A DNA stretch of 64,000 bases from Isoetes taiwanensis (lineage: Eukaryota > Streptophyta > Lycopodiopsida > Isoetales > Isoetaceae). Location: contig JAJEKV010000028.1 in NCBI GenBank assembly GCA_021234155.1, forward strand, positions 5,356,364-5,420,363. Reading direction: 5' to 3'. Below the pieces are notes generated by a model. It did no database searches and had not been told where the DNA came from. It was given only the letters and a program-made list of their open reading frames with translations. A program made the position numbers and the translations under genes. Below are positions 45,166 through 57,022 of this stretch, piece after piece (within the stretch, counting starts at the first letter, position 1; each line of letters starts with the position of its first letter).

Positions 45166-46259
45166 TCCTCCTCCTAAGCAATGATGAAAGAAACCTGCAA
45201 AGGCACGCATTCGAAGCTATTTGAGTGATGAGGAATTGCAAATTTCAATGAGTCAGATAAGCATACCTAGAGTTGGAGAAGCATTGTCAGGTCTGTATCT
45301 ACGCTTCACCCTCTTCAGCACTTTCAGGAAAATTGGCAAGTAAGTAGCTGGGTTCTTCTACTTGTGCTTTGCTAGTATATGCATATGGCCGAATGATTTC
45401 GAATTTAAGTCTAAACTAGTTATGGTGCCCGGCGTTGCCGGGCTTAGTGACAATTAAAAGAGGTATTTGTTTTATAGCTAGCTAAAATAGACAATGTGGC
45501 ATGGATAGCGCAAGGGTAGTCTAGAACTTTTTGAGATTCATTGACATAGAATTCAATATATATATTTTGTGTATGTGGTATTTGGGACTTGAACTTGGTT
45601 ATCTTATGTTCGATCAAGTGCAACTACTTACAAACTAACATTGAACCTGAACATAGACTTATAATTTATGCATTTAAATGTATCTACTTCGGATAAAGGA
45701 TGGTAAAGCAAAATTAGATATAATAGATATCATCAAATGTCTAGGTACCTTTTCTATTATGCTGTTGGAATAGGTATTTTTTGTCTTGCAACGTCTTAAT
45801 CGTGTTAGCATAAAAATAAAGAAAGACACCCATGTTGTAAAAATTCAAACATAGATATCATTATATGTAATGGCAATGTATTCTTTGATCCTAGGTTAAG
45901 GATAATCCCAACCAGTCAAAATTGCCTCCTCCCACATAAAGTTTAGGGGGGAGGAAATTTTATGCCACGTGGTACTAATAATTGACCCCAAATTCAAGGA
46001 AAGGTTGCGCATCCGTTTTAACATTGTACACAAAGACATTATAGGTTTTAATCCAGGTAATACATGGAAATTTCCTCCTCCTAACTTTACGTTTTTGTAA
46101 CTTGATTCCTAAGAATCGACGTGTGTCCGTGTTCATGGCCTTATACATTTATTGATCCTTTCGTATTCTCGATTTTTTATACTATATGGGATTTGAAGGA
46201 ACAGTTATAATTGTATCCCATCTAGCAGTCGAATTAGATTCTCCTTTTTTTTTTTAATT
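45166..46259. other. No gene recognised
   Basis: An exon-like stretch (MSQISIPRVGEALSGLY..., from 45250) ends at GGCAAGTAAGT, a good donor site, but no partner exon was found. The rest is AT-rich non-coding sequence. Confidence 0.35.
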
Positions 46260-46860
46260 ATCCCCTCCCTAGAAAAGGCCTCAAGTCCCTTGGGCGCCTG
46301 CCTGAGCGCCGCCCCGGCCGCCTGCTTGAGCGCCTGGGCGCCTTCAGGGTTGTCTAGGCGTAGTGATGGATGGCGCCAGGGAGGTGCAGTGATGGGTGGC
46401 GCCTGCCTGTGAGAGCGTGCCTGAGCGTGTGTGCCTGAGAGCATGCCTGGATCGGTGGAGCGCTTTAGTGAGGAGGCACCTCCACTAGGCGATTTCCCTG
46501 AGCGGTTTCTCTGAGCGCCGCCTTCCCTGCGCGTCTGGGCGATTGGCGTTGGGGGTGTCGGTTTTCCAGCACCCAGTTGTGAAGAGGTTACGGTTCCGAG
46601 GCGTTCGGTGAAGTCTTGTCTGTTGGAGGTATGCTTATTGCTTTTTGCAATAGCATGGATTTTTGGATGCGTAGTCATCCTGGCAACAGTTTTTTCCCAG
46701 GTGGTTTTTAATCTGGGCCATGGTGATTATGGTTTGTTCTGTGGGCTTCGGTCCTTGTTCTGGTTAGGGACTTTGGTCCCGTTTTGTACTTGTGGTCCCA
46801 TAACCCGATTGGGTTCCGTGGACATTAAAAGTTTCTTCCTTCCTTCCTTCCTTCCTTTAT
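46260..46860 (+). repeat. GC-rich block and LINE 3'-tail-like sequence ending in (TTCC)n
   Basis: The block 46260-46620 is GC-rich with repeated GAGCGCC/TGGGCGCC words, unlike its AT-rich neighbours. From about 46690 it passes into TTTTTTCCCAGGTGG, GGGCTTCGGTCC, GGGACTTTGGTCCCG, CCCATAACCCGATTGGG and GTGGACATTAAAAG. It then ends in a (TTCC) run to about 46857. The second half shares motif order with 10626-10760. I interpret it as the 3' end of a non-LTR element; the minus-strand 157-codon frame across it is probably fortuitous. Confidence 0.45.
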
Positions 46861-47077
46861 AATCTCTTCCTTTACAACAATTTTAATAATGCAAAACAAC
46901 TCCTAGGAGCCAATTATTTGATTTGAATGCATTGTTTTATGTTTCATAGATATGACTGAGGTCAACCTTCATTAATGAAAGAGGAAATGCCATCATAAAT
47001 TGTGTATGAAAGAAATTATTTTGATTCAAGAAGCAACAAAGTCTTGTTTCTTGCATTCCAGATCAACTTACCTCCTT
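46861..47077. other. Short spacer before the copia insertion
   Basis: No feature is visible. Joined across the copia element, the pre-insertion sequence reads CTCCTTTAGTGGATGAAATA. Confidence 0.6.
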
Positions 47078-47082
47078 TAGTG

Positions 47083-47522
47083 TGTTGAGAATATGAATTT
47101 AGAATGGAGATATAAGGTGGGCGACCATTGAAATCTTGGAGCCAGTTTATTCATTGAATATTTAGAAGGTTCAATGGTTAACCTTATTTTTGTAACTCAT
47201 ATTCGTGAACGCCCCTAAGTCTTAGCTCGGTCCGGCCAGGTGGAAACATATGCATAGATCTAGTAACCGACTGGGTTATCGGAAGGGTAAGATCTGGGGA
47301 TTGCCGGATTGCGGTGATCCCCTAATACATTTAAGTAGAAACATTCATTCTGTAAAAATGTACTGATTGATCGTGATTTTGAGGTGAAGTTCATACCTTG
47401 AAGATATGAACAATTTTCGTTGTAGTTCATTTTGAAGTTAAATCATATTGTGACATTGTGTTATTTTCTAAGGAGTTTTTGTTAAGGTTTATTTGAAGCA
47501 TTGTTTTAGGAACTATCTTACA
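47083..47522 (+). repeat. 5' LTR of the copia element (440 bp)
   Basis: TG...CA ends, with a GATATAAGG TATA-like motif at about 47108. The last 30 bases are included in an upstream extension of the coding frame, but the biological start codon lies outside the LTR. Confidence 0.96.
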
Positions 47523-47523
47523 G

Positions 47524-47535
47524 TGGTATCAGAGC
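47524..47535 (+). promoter_or_regulatory. Primer-binding site, tRNA-iMet type
   Basis: TGGTATCAGAGC begins two bases after the LTR end and is complementary to the initiator tRNA-Met 3' end. Confidence 0.92.
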
Positions 47536-47546
47536 TTAGCAGAACA

Positions 47547-50500
47547 ATGTCCACACGTTTTGGAGCTACTCTTTTGAGCTCAGTAGATGTATTCCAGGGA
47601 GTAGGAGGTTTTCAGATTTGGAAAGAAAGAATTAAAGAAGTTTTGAAATTTGAAGGATTGTGGTATATAATTGAACCTGGTACTAATGAGAATGATGAAA
47701 CAAGCAGCTCTGCAGTGGGAGAAACCTCAACAACCAAATCAGGAGAATCAACTGCAAAATCCAAAGGGGTTAGTGTCAGCAGTGATAAGGTAAGTGATGA
47801 GTTAAAAATAAACCAGGCTAAAGCTATAATCATGTGCAAAGTTGCACCAAGTATAATGTTGAAGCTGAGGGATTTGAGTCCTAGAGAGGCATGGAAGTAT
47901 TTAATCAAAACTTATGAAACAAAGAGCTCATCCCAGATTGATGTTTTGGAAAAGGAGATTAGGAAGATGAAATTTGATGACAAGATAGACTTGACCACAA
48001 TGTTTCATAAGTTTGACTGTCTTTGTGCAGACTTAGAAGCAGCTGGTGTAAGTATGTCAGTGAGTCACCAGATCTTGGCAATTTCTAAAATGTTTAGCAA
48101 CTATGGGACATTGGCCACAATGATAAGAACGGTTGCTAGAACTAAGGAGGAGGCTGAGCAGATAGCCAGGACTGAAATAGAGCAGAAATTTGTGAATGAT
48201 AATGAAAATGATGATGATGAAGATTCTGCAGAAGTGTTGGTCATAAAGAAAGGAAAGGCCTCTAGTGACAGAGGTAGGCAAATCGGCCCATGCTATGGCT
48301 GTGGGGAAGCAGGACATTTGAAGTACAATTGCCCGAGGAATGCACAAAATGTGAAAACATGTTATACATGTGGAGGAGTGGGACATTTTGCATCAAAGTG
48401 CCCAAGTCCAAAGGATAGTAGCAGGGGCAGAGGTAGAGGAAGGGGCAGGTATAATTATGCAAATAGAGGTAGGGGCAGAAGCACTAAGGCAGCAAATACT
48501 AATGTTGCTGTTGTGGATTGTGAGGAGGAAGACTCAGAAGAGGAGGTAACAAATTCCTTTTGCAATTATTTGGACAAAGTACAAAGGTCTAAAACATCTT
48601 TTGTTGTAGATTCGGGAGCTGAAAGAACAATCTTAGAGTCTCCAAGTTTGCTGGCAAGATGTGATAAGGAGCAGAAGACAAGAAGCATACGTTTAGGAGA
48701 TGGCAGAATTAAAGAAGTGGAAGTTGGAGGAATGTTAAAGTTGTTTGACTTGCAAGGAAATCCTGTAGAAATTGAGAAAGTACTCTGTGTACCATCTATA
48801 GTGAAAAACTTAATCTCTGTGAGTCAGTTAGTTGACCTGGATTATCAGGTTCTATTTGACAAGCTTGTATGCAGAATTGTGAAGGATAATAAAACATGTT
48901 TTTTGGGAAAAAGAGTTGGTGATCTCTTTGAGTTAGATATTTCTGATAATGTGGCAGCAGTGAACCAAGTGTCAATTCCTAATTATAAAACATGGCATGA
49001 ACGTTTGGGGCATACAAACATAAATAATGTGAAAGCATTAAACAAATTGGGATACATTAATACAGCAGGTGAAGATGCAAAGAATTTTGTATGTAGGGGA
49101 TGCATGATAGGAAAAAGCACTCGGCTACCTTTTGGCAGGAGAACAAAGAGAGCTGAAACACCACTGGAATTAATCCATACAGACATTTGTGGCCCGCTCA
49201 ATGTAAGAAGTTACTCTGGAAAGAGGTACTTCATTACTTTCATAGATGATTATACTAGAAAAGCTAAATGTTATTGTTTGAGAAAAAAATATGAAGCCCT
49301 GAACGCATTCAAGGAATATGTGAATGAAGTAGAAAGAGAAACAGGCTATAAAATAAAATGTTTGAGGTCTGACAGGGGTGGTGAGTATATCTCAAAGAAT
49401 TTTAGAGCCTTTTGCATTGAGAAAGGGATCAAGAGGCAATTAACATGCAGGTATTCACCACAACAGAATGGGGTATCAGAGAGAAAGAATCGAACATGTC
49501 TAAATGCAGTCAGGGCAATGTTAAAGCATGCTGGATTACCAAACATGTTATGGGAAGAAGCATTAAAGACTGCAATTTATATACAAAACAGGGTTCCAAG
49601 TTCTAGTATTGAAGGGGAAGTACCAGAATTGTTGTGGTCCAAAAGAATGCCATCATATGAAAAGTTTAGGACCTATGGCTGCTTGGCATACGTGCACATT
49701 CCAGAAGAGTTGAGAAGTAAATTAGATGACCGAGCTTTAATTGCTTTTTTAATTGGGTATGATGAGGAATCTAAGGCATACAGGTTTTATGTGCCAAGTA
49801 AACGAAAGATAGTGATAAGCAGAGATGCTGTATTCTCTGAAGAACAATTGTATAAGGATTTTAAAAACCTGAAAACAGAAAATAAAAGGGAGACAGAGGC
49901 AATAGAAAAATCAGACCAGGGCACTGAACTTGATAGTGATGATGAAGGGGATTCAGATAAAGTGACACAAACAGACTTAACAGATAATAATATTAATCAG
50001 GAAGTGGTACAAGAAGAAATTGTTGCTGACAGGCCAAGAAAAAGAATGACAGAAGGAGAAAGGCTTAAAAGGGAACTAGCAGATAAGGGAATTAAGGTTG
50101 ATGAGTTGGGAAGAGAAACTGATGGAAAAAGCAGAAGATTGGAGACAATAGATGAAGAAATCGTCCCACATTTGATGGCTGCTATGGAAAATGATGTGCC
50201 TCAAACATATAAGGAAGCAATGAATGATAAAAACAGTAAACAATGGCAAAATGCTATGGAGGAAGAAATGGCAGCATTCAAACGAACTGATACATTTGAA
50301 GTAGTGAATCAGCCTGAAGATAAAAATCTGGTAGGTAACAAATGGATTTTTAAGATAAAGGAGCTTCCAGATGGTTCAAGAAAATTCAAGGCTAGACTGG
50401 TTGCTCAGGGATTTACTCAGCAAAAGGGAGTTGATTACAATGACACTTATTCGCCTATTGTGAAATTATCAAGCATAAGAATTATGCTAGCATTGGCCAA

Positions 50501-51773
50501 CTCAATGGACTGGGAAGTCCATCACATGGATGTTAGCACTGCATTTCTCAATGCAGAATTAGATGAAGAAATTTACATGATACCACCTCTGGGATTTGAA
50601 GAAAAGAAGAACAAAGTTTGGAAGTTAAAGAGGGCAGTATACGGGCTTAAACAATCACCCAGAGCATGGTACACTTGCATGAATAAATATCTGACAGAAC
50701 AGGGATTTATGAAGTTAAATGGAGATGGGAATCTATATGTATACAAGCAGCATGAACACTTTTGCATAATTGCGCTCTATGTAGATGATTGTGTAATGTT
50801 TTCGAATAATCTGGATTGTCTAGAAACCTGCAAGAAGTTGCTCAAATCCAGGTTTAAAATGACGGATTTAGGGGAGTTAAAGAAATTCTTGGGTATTAAA
50901 GTGGTGAGAGATCGTGCTGGGAAAACCATCAACATGAGTCAGGCTGATTATATTCAAGGTATGCTTAATAGATTTAAAATGGCAGAATGTAATGTTGTAA
51001 GCACACCTCTGGTCCCAGGGCACAAGATCAGTAAGAAAATGTGCCCTACAACTATTGAAGAGGTTGAATACATGAAGCAGGTTCCTTACAGAAGTCTGAT
51101 TGGTTGTCTTCTGCATTTATCTGGAGCTACAAGACCTGACATTGCTTTTGCAGTTAATCTATTGAGCAGGTATAATAATAACCCAGGAAGACAACATTGG
51201 GCAGCAGCCAAACGTATTCTGAGATATTTGAAAGGATCTATAGGTGATGGAATAACATTCAAAGATACTGGATATAACATTGATGCATATACGGATGCAG
51301 ACTGGGGAGGAGATGCAGATCAGAGACATTCAACATCAGGTTATGTGGTCATGATTGGCAAGAATCTAGTGAGTTGGAAATGCAAAAAACAGAATACTGT
51401 GGCTTTGTCCAGTGCAGAAGCAGAATACATAGCCTTGACCTTGGCAGCCAAAGAAATATTATGGGTAAGTAGACTTACAGAAGAAATTGGTGTAAGAAAG
51501 CATGAATCTACTTCATTGTGGTCTGATAGTGCAAGTGGAATAGCTATGAGTCAAAATCCAGTGCTTCATGAGAGGTCTAAACATATTGAGATGAAGCAAC
51601 ACTTTATAAGGGAGATGGTTCAGAGAAAACTAATAACAGTCAAATATGTTCCTACAGAAAGGCAAATGGCTGATATTTTAACCAAGGCTCTCAGGGAGAC
51701 AAGATTTAACATGTTAAAGCATTTGCTAGGTGTGCAGAATATAGAAGAAAGTAATTCAGATATGCAATCATAA
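47547..51773 (+). CDS. Ty1/copia gag-pol polyprotein, 1408 residues, uninterrupted
   Basis: The start chosen is MSTRFGATLL at 47547, downstream of the primer-binding site; an upstream in-frame ATG at 47493 lies in the LTR. Order of domains: gag with FQIWKERIKEVL; two CX2CX4HX4C knuckles, CYGCGEAGHLKYNC (residue 249) and CYTCGGVGHFASKC (272); an RGRGRGR basic patch; protease VVDSGAE (355); gag-pre-integrase WHERLGHTN and CRGCMIGK; integrase HTDICGP (546), LRSDRGGEY and GVSERKNRT, giving D, D and E; reverse transcriptase with FKARLVAQGF, HMDVSTAFLNAEL and YVDD (1078); RNase H with YTDADWGGD (1250), SSAEAEY and WSDSASGI. All catalytic residues that I can check are present. The usual copia length is about 1300-1450 residues. 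Confidence 0.97.
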   Translation: MSTRFGATLLSSVDVFQGVGGFQIWKERIKEVLKFEGLWYIIEPGTNENDETSSSAVGETSTTKSGESTAKSKGVSVSSDKVSDELKINQAKAIIMCKVAPSIMLKLRDLSPREAWKYLIKTYETKSSSQIDVLEKEIRKMKFDDKIDLTTMFHKFDCLCADLEAAGVSMSVSHQILAISKMFSNYGTLATMIRTVARTKEEAEQIARTEIEQKFVNDNENDDDEDSAEVLVIKKGKASSDRGRQIGPCYGCGEAGHLKYNCPRNAQNVKTCYTCGGVGHFASKCPSPKDSSRGRGRGRGRYNYANRGRGRSTKAANTNVAVVDCEEEDSEEEVTNSFCNYLDKVQRSKTSFVVDSGAERTILESPSLLARCDKEQKTRSIRLGDGRIKEVEVGGMLKLFDLQGNPVEIEKVLCVPSIVKNLISVSQLVDLDYQVLFDKLVCRIVKDNKTCFLGKRVGDLFELDISDNVAAVNQVSIPNYKTWHERLGHTNINNVKALNKLGYINTAGEDAKNFVCRGCMIGKSTRLPFGRRTKRAETPLELIHTDICGPLNVRSYSGKRYFITFIDDYTRKAKCYCLRKKYEALNAFKEYVNEVERETGYKIKCLRSDRGGEYISKNFRAFCIEKGIKRQLTCRYSPQQNGVSERKNRTCLNAVRAMLKHAGLPNMLWEEALKTAIYIQNRVPSSSIEGEVPELLWSKRMPSYEKFRTYGCLAYVHIPEELRSKLDDRALIAFLIGYDEESKAYRFYVPSKRKIVISRDAVFSEEQLYKDFKNLKTENKRETEAIEKSDQGTELDSDDEGDSDKVTQTDLTDNNINQEVVQEEIVADRPRKRMTEGERLKRELADKGIKVDELGRETDGKSRRLETIDEEIVPHLMAAMENDVPQTYKEAMNDKNSKQWQNAMEEEMAAFKRTDTFEVVNQPEDKNLVGNKWIFKIKELPDGSRKFKARLVAQGFTQQKGVDYNDTYSPIVKLSSIRIMLALANSMDWEVHHMDVSTAFLNAELDEEIYMIPPLGFEEKKNKVWKLKRAVYGLKQSPRAWYTCMNKYLTEQGFMKLNGDGNLYVYKQHEHFCIIALYVDDCVMFSNNLDCLETCKKLLKSRFKMTDLGELKKFLGIKVVRDRAGKTINMSQADYIQGMLNRFKMAECNVVSTPLVPGHKISKKMCPTTIEEVEYMKQVPYRSLIGCLLHLSGATRPDIAFAVNLLSRYNNNPGRQHWAAAKRILRYLKGSIGDGITFKDTGYNIDAYTDADWGGDADQRHSTSGYVVMIGKNLVSWKCKKQNTVALSSAEAEYIALTLAAKEILWVSRLTEEIGVRKHESTSLWSDSASGIAMSQNPVLHERSKHIEMKQHFIREMVQRKLITVKYVPTERQMADILTKALRETRFNMLKHLLGVQNIEESNSDMQS

Positions 51774-51795
51774 GATCACAGCTGAAATATTCAAT

Positions 51796-51805
51796 GATGG
51801 GGAAG
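51796..51805 (+). promoter_or_regulatory. Polypurine tract of the copia element
   Basis: GATGGGGAAG lies directly before the TG of the 3' LTR, where plus-strand synthesis is primed in LTR retrotransposons. Confidence 0.8.
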
Positions 51806-52245
51806 TGTTGAGAATATGAATTTAGAATGGAGATATAAGGTGGGCGACCATTGAAATCTTGGAGCCAGTTTATTCATTGAATATTTAGAAGGTTCAATGG
51901 TTAACCTTATTTTTGTAACTCATATTCGTGAACGCCCCTAAGTCTTAGCTCGGTCCGGCCAGGTGGAAACATATGCATAGATCTAGTAACCGACTGGGTT
52001 ATCGGAAGGGTAAGATCTGGGGATTGCCGGATTGCGGTGATCCCCTAATACATTTAAGTAGAAACATTCATTCTGTAAAAATGTACTGATTGATCGTGAT
52101 TTTGAGGTGAAGTTCATACCTTGAAGATATGAACAATTTTCGTTGTAGTTCATTTTGAAGTTAAATCATATTGTGACATTGTGTTATTTTCTAAGGAGTT
52201 TTTGTTAAGGTTTATTTGAAGCATTGTTTTAGGAACTATCTTACA
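51806..52245 (+). repeat. 3' LTR of the copia element (440 bp)
   Basis: Same length and, by eye, same sequence as the 5' LTR; followed by TAGTG. Confidence 0.96.
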
Positions 52246-52250
52246 TAGTG

Positions 52251-55200
52251 GATGAAATAATTATCGCAGCCTTGAAGCACAAATAGGCATTGATTTGGAT
52301 AGCATATCTGAGAAGACGACCAAAACTCAAACATGTGACTGTGATTACTTTAAGAATAAGAAAATCATTCACTATCCTTTTTGAAGATAGCATTCATCCC
52401 ATCATAAGCTCAGAATAGTGCTTTATGGTTTAGTTGAACCTAGACATTCTCCCTTCAAATAAGCCTATCTCAATACCTTGTTTTACAGATTCTTAAATGG
52501 TTCATATAATATAATTGCATTCAATTTGTTCTAGGCAACTTATGTCTCTTTATGGCTTGATATACTATACAATCTCATTAAAATCTTCATAAGAAAAACA
52601 ATAATAGGATCCATTCGCGGCATCTCAACAACTGTTCCCAGCTCGTGTCTCCTTTGCTTAGAATGCCTCTAAGCAATTAGAGGAGAAGATGTCAATTCAT
52701 TTCTTTTGTATGTCCAAATGATGGATTACGGATTTACACAGTACGCATACAATAACCATGACCTTCACATGATATTAAGATGGCTCCATGAAGATTTTTC
52801 ACAGCGCGGACGATAAAGAAAATAGTTGCCTTAAAATTGTATCATCTATTGTTATAGCCAGCACAAGCAAACTAAAATTCCCGAGCTGGAGGAGGCTTAT
52901 TTTCACAACAATGGTGTACTAACAAAACATAGATGTGCCTAGAAATTGGATTACAAACTCCACAGAGTCATTATACTTCTATTTGTAATTTGAGGATTTA
53001 CTTTAAAAAAGAAATGTGTTTGGTCTCTTAGTTGATCGACCCCTCTGAACATTGGAAGAGGCAAACATCAAGATCATAGATCATCACCTCAATGCATTGC
53101 GCTAACAAAGCCTGTGAGAAGCAACGCTCTTATAAAACACAAAATTTTATCTGCCCTACAGATAAAGATTCTGTTGTTGTGTAATGCATAGGTATTGAGT
53201 GCCCTCACTTGCAAGCAAAAACCCACAATGCGAAAAAATTTGATCAAATTATAATCAAATCAAAGACTTGATATATGGCAAACCCACAATGTGGAAAAAG
53301 TTGATCAAAATATGAGCTTGTAGCCATGCTTGCATGGAGGACTTACATGACTTCTAGCCAGTATACCATCTAGATAAACAGATCCAAGTGTTCAATGCAT
53401 GCTTACAACACATCAAGAGTAGAAAAGCTCATCCATGTTATAAGCCCTAACCTTCTACATTCAAACCATGGTGACAGAGATATGCTAGAGTAGTACTTTG
53501 GCTGGTTGCTGGATGCACCATGTCAGATTCAAAGACCTGCTCACATTTCCTGCAAGTAGTACAATGATACAATGGTGTAAGTACAATGCCTGAAGCATCA
53601 GAGTCCTTGAAGATCTCATCATTTCTATTGGCAAATGCAGCCACAGTTATGCTTGTTTGGTTTTGGTTTCATAAGCCAAAGACCAGCAGTCTGAAAAACG
53701 TTCCCATGCCTAAAAATAAAAAAGAAAACATGAAGAATGTACACTACTAAGTCATTTCTAAGCAATTAATTCCAAGTGCATCCTTACAATTTGGCCATGG
53801 ACGCCCCAAATTCCAAGTGCATGCTTATGATTTGGCATTGGAGGCCAAGACTGTATAATATAGAAAAAAAGCTTTGATACAGATTTAGAGAAAAACTTTG
53901 ATACATGATCTATATTCCTAGGCTGAAACAATCAGTAGAAAAACAATGCCACTCTTGTGCAATCAATCTCATGAACCTGGTCCAAGACCTGGCTTTTAAG
54001 TTTTTTACAAATTACATAGAAGGAATATTTTTACCTCAAAGATTACCCAAAAATAAAGCCAAATATAAGTGAAAGATAGTCTTAAAGGTACAGTAACGAT
54101 TCAACAAAACGCAATGCTAAATGTTGCTGCACTTTGTTCCTAAATCTCGAGCCTAAATCCTAACGGCAAATGAAGTAGGTTAATCACCTGGAGGCAGAAC
54201 GGCTTCAAAAATATAGTAAGAAGTCTGTATTCTGCAAAATGTGTATGACGATGAGTCTGCAGTGATACCGGATAAGAAATTAGTACAGATCTTGAAATGC
54301 TACAGTTATGTGATGACCTGAAGAATTGCACTTACAATACAGCAATACAGTTAAATCGATGTGGGTGTGTATAGATGGATCTATCGTTACAGAAGCCATA
54401 TGTCTCTAGCTTCAAAAGCAACTAAGGAAACAGAGCTCGGAGCAAGTAATGAGGTTTTTCCATCCACTAAGTGAAAATGGAAATCTGCATCGATGTTCGG
54501 AGCATCATAATAGCTTCTTAATAGTTTACCATATGCAGATCATATGAAATGGTTTGAAGATGGAAGTTCAGTCAATATGACTCAAAGATGCATGTAATGC
54601 CTCCAAAAGTTTGAAGGGCAATTATCTACAACAGAAAGTCGCATCTCTTACCTCAGAATTCCGAAGCAACCAAGACAATTCAGATGGATCCCAACATAAA
54701 ATCATTAGGCGGATGGGCATGGATGCAATTCGCTTGAAATTTAGGATGCCAGCATTAAGCATTGAGCAGATAAAGAGCAACTTGTGCAAACTCCGCAAAC
54801 AGTGAATCTTGTAGCCTAGAGATGACTAACTCTAATTATTAACTCTAAATTTCATTAAACGTGTGAAAGGCTACAAAGTATATTTCCATGATGGAAGCCC
54901 TTATGGTAGAGCAGAGCACTGGTTTTTTGAAGCCAAAAAGTTTAGAACATGAAAGTTCAGTCAACCTCCAGATGCAGATCCAAAAATGAAGTCGAGCTTC
55001 CATCTCTAAAATGAAAGTTAATAATGGCAAAATAAATACTTACAATTCAAAAGGGTATTCAAATTTGAGTTACTTCCAAGACGTAATTCCTGATATGCAA
55101 TGTCGTTATCTTAGCTCTTATTGCCTTTGTTTTAGGTCTCCGTGTGTCCTGGTTTTACTTTTGATGCTAGCAATGTTGGCAGAATCTTGCAACAACCCAG

Positions 55201-56377
55201 TCTAGCAATGTAGACTACTAATAGCGCTGATAGGACATGATGTTCAATGGCTAAGGAGCTTTATTAGTCATGAACACGACATGATTTTCTATACAATGGC
55301 ATCCCACTTTCTGGCATTCCATCTGAAATCTCAATAGCTTAGGATTATTATAAAGGCAGCATTAGATAAACTTAGACAATGTATTGATGTCATGTCCAGA
55401 GTGCCATGCCCATAACATTCTCACTGGAATTTTAAAGTGGCCACACCACATTTAAAAAGTTATCATTTGTTTGAGATCGGACCAAGCATGCAAAGAGCCA
55501 TAGGAAAATTGGTTAACAGCAAAGAAGATCTCTTTTCACTTTGCAAAGGTAAGTACAACCTCAAATTGCCTGGAGAACTTGATCGGTGCTTCTGAGCAGA
55601 TGATCATTCAATTTAAAAGATCCTTCAGTTTGCAAGGCGAAGGAAATCTACCATAACCATCTACCATAACCATCTGTATGTTTCTTAGCGTCCATCTCCA
55701 CTGATCAAGCGCTGTCCTCAAAACTTGCAATTGCTTATGCAAGTCTTTCAATCTTAACCAACTAAAAGAAACAAATTATCTTCAATCTCGTCTGATTCAC
55801 TACTCTACAAAATGGTTCAATCGGCTCCAGCTTATCCTTTCTATTTCACCTAAATTAAATGGTTAAACTGTGGACAACTTAAAAAGAACGGTCCACTTAG
55901 TTCCATCTAGATGTTATTGAATTGGCACAGAGATGACTGCAAGCTCCAAATACAGTCCCAAAATATCAAAGACGACTTCAAAGACCTCTGCAATTTTAAG
56001 GCATATATGCCCCAGTCTACAAAATGAATCTACAACGTAATGCTCAGTAAATTCAAAATTAGCATTGCAAATACTAACCTTCAGCCTGACATCATTTAGA
56101 AAGGGCTTCGATGGCTAAACCCAGGTTGATTAAGAATCTAACTCAGTATTTAATACAGTTTTATTCTAGCATAGACTAACCTTGTTTTTCCTCTATACCC
56201 AAGCATCACCTGGCAGCTCTCAACTCCACGAAGGGCAACTATAATCATCAATATTTCATATCTGTCAGAAATCAACTTCACATAGCAAACGAATCTAGAC
56301 CAATATAAAACCCGCGGGGCTCAAAAAAGTAGGAAGCTCTACCTGCATAACGACTGCAAATCACAACACTGGATGGG
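52251..56377. other. No gene recognised
   Basis: Four kilobases of AT-rich sequence with only short open frames (for example 53447-53644 on the minus strand, 54611-54805 on the plus strand). On the minus strand near 56190-56235 a segment reads LRGVESCQVMLGYRGKT and ends at a possible GT donor; I could not link it to a gene. Confidence 0.4.
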
Positions 56378-56566
56378 TTAAAGGAAAATAGATGTCACAT
56401 TCGCACCGGGCTTGTTTGCAAGCAAATCAAAGCTACCGTGCTCCATGCTGGCAAAAATAATGCCATTTAGATGCGGTGCACTGCAAATTCCGGCTATTAG
56501 GGTTCTTCGGCAAAGTCTTGGCCAATCTATCCTTGCCAATGCAAACGAAATTCTTTTCAAGAACAT
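56378..56566 (-). CDS. Unrecognised short frame with a presequence-like N-terminus
   Basis: A 62-codon frame starts MFLKRISFALARIDWPRLCRRTL, rich in Arg and lacking acidic residues in its first ten positions, as organelle-targeting presequences often are. It could be the first exon of a minus-strand gene or chance. No downstream exon was established. Confidence 0.2.
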   Translation of the reverse strand: MFLKRISFALARIDWPRLCRRTLIAGICSAPHLNGIIFASMEHGSFDLLANKPGANVTSIFL

Positions 56567-56852
56567 ATCTTATTGATGCCACGGAGCTGCATGCATGCTG
56601 GTTTTGTGTGGCATCATGCGGTACTTAAGCCATTTCGATCAGATAAGGGAGGAGATCCATGACCAAAATCATAGTTCAACAAAATCTACGATATTTGGCA
56701 AATCTGAAAGTTTTTCCGGTAGGTAGAACCACTAAAATCTTAGGAAATAGACTTATAAAAAATTCCAAAAACATTTTTAGCCAAACCTGAAAATCCCAAA
56801 TTAACAAGATTGATTTGTTCTGTGTAGGGTTACAGTTATGAAAGGTAAGGTC

Positions 56853-57022
56853 ACAAAGCGAAGGCGTGGCGTTTATTCTCTATATTGGCAAGGAGGATGC
56901 ACAAAAAGCAGTAGGTATTTTATAGGTTCACAATTTGACAAAGCAAAGGCGTGGCGTTTATTCTCTATACTGCCATGGAGGATGCACAAAAAGCAGTAGG
57001 TATTTTATAGGTTCACAATTTG
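56853..57022. repeat. 85-bp tandem duplication
   Basis: ACAAAGC-AAGGCGTGGCGTTT...GGTTCACAATTTG occurs at 56853-56937 and 56938-57022 with few differences. Confidence 0.9.

Larger units (their letters stand above)
47078..52250 (+). mobile_element. Complete Ty1/copia LTR retrotransposon with TAGTG target duplication
   Basis: Two 440-bp LTRs (47083-47522, 51806-52245) start TGTTGAG and end CTTACA, and I found no difference between them by eye. TAGTG flanks both ends (47078-47082 and 52246-52250). The primer-binding site follows the 5' LTR, a purine-rich tract precedes the 3' LTR, and one uninterrupted gag-pol frame fills the interior with integrase upstream of reverse transcriptase. This order defines Ty1/copia. 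Everything expected of an autonomous, very recent insertion is present. Confidence 0.97.

Noticed and set aside
46205-46678. 157-codon Pro/Arg/Gly-rich minus-strand frame
   Set aside because: It is explained by the GC-rich repeated block on the plus strand; composition is repetitive and no domain is visible.
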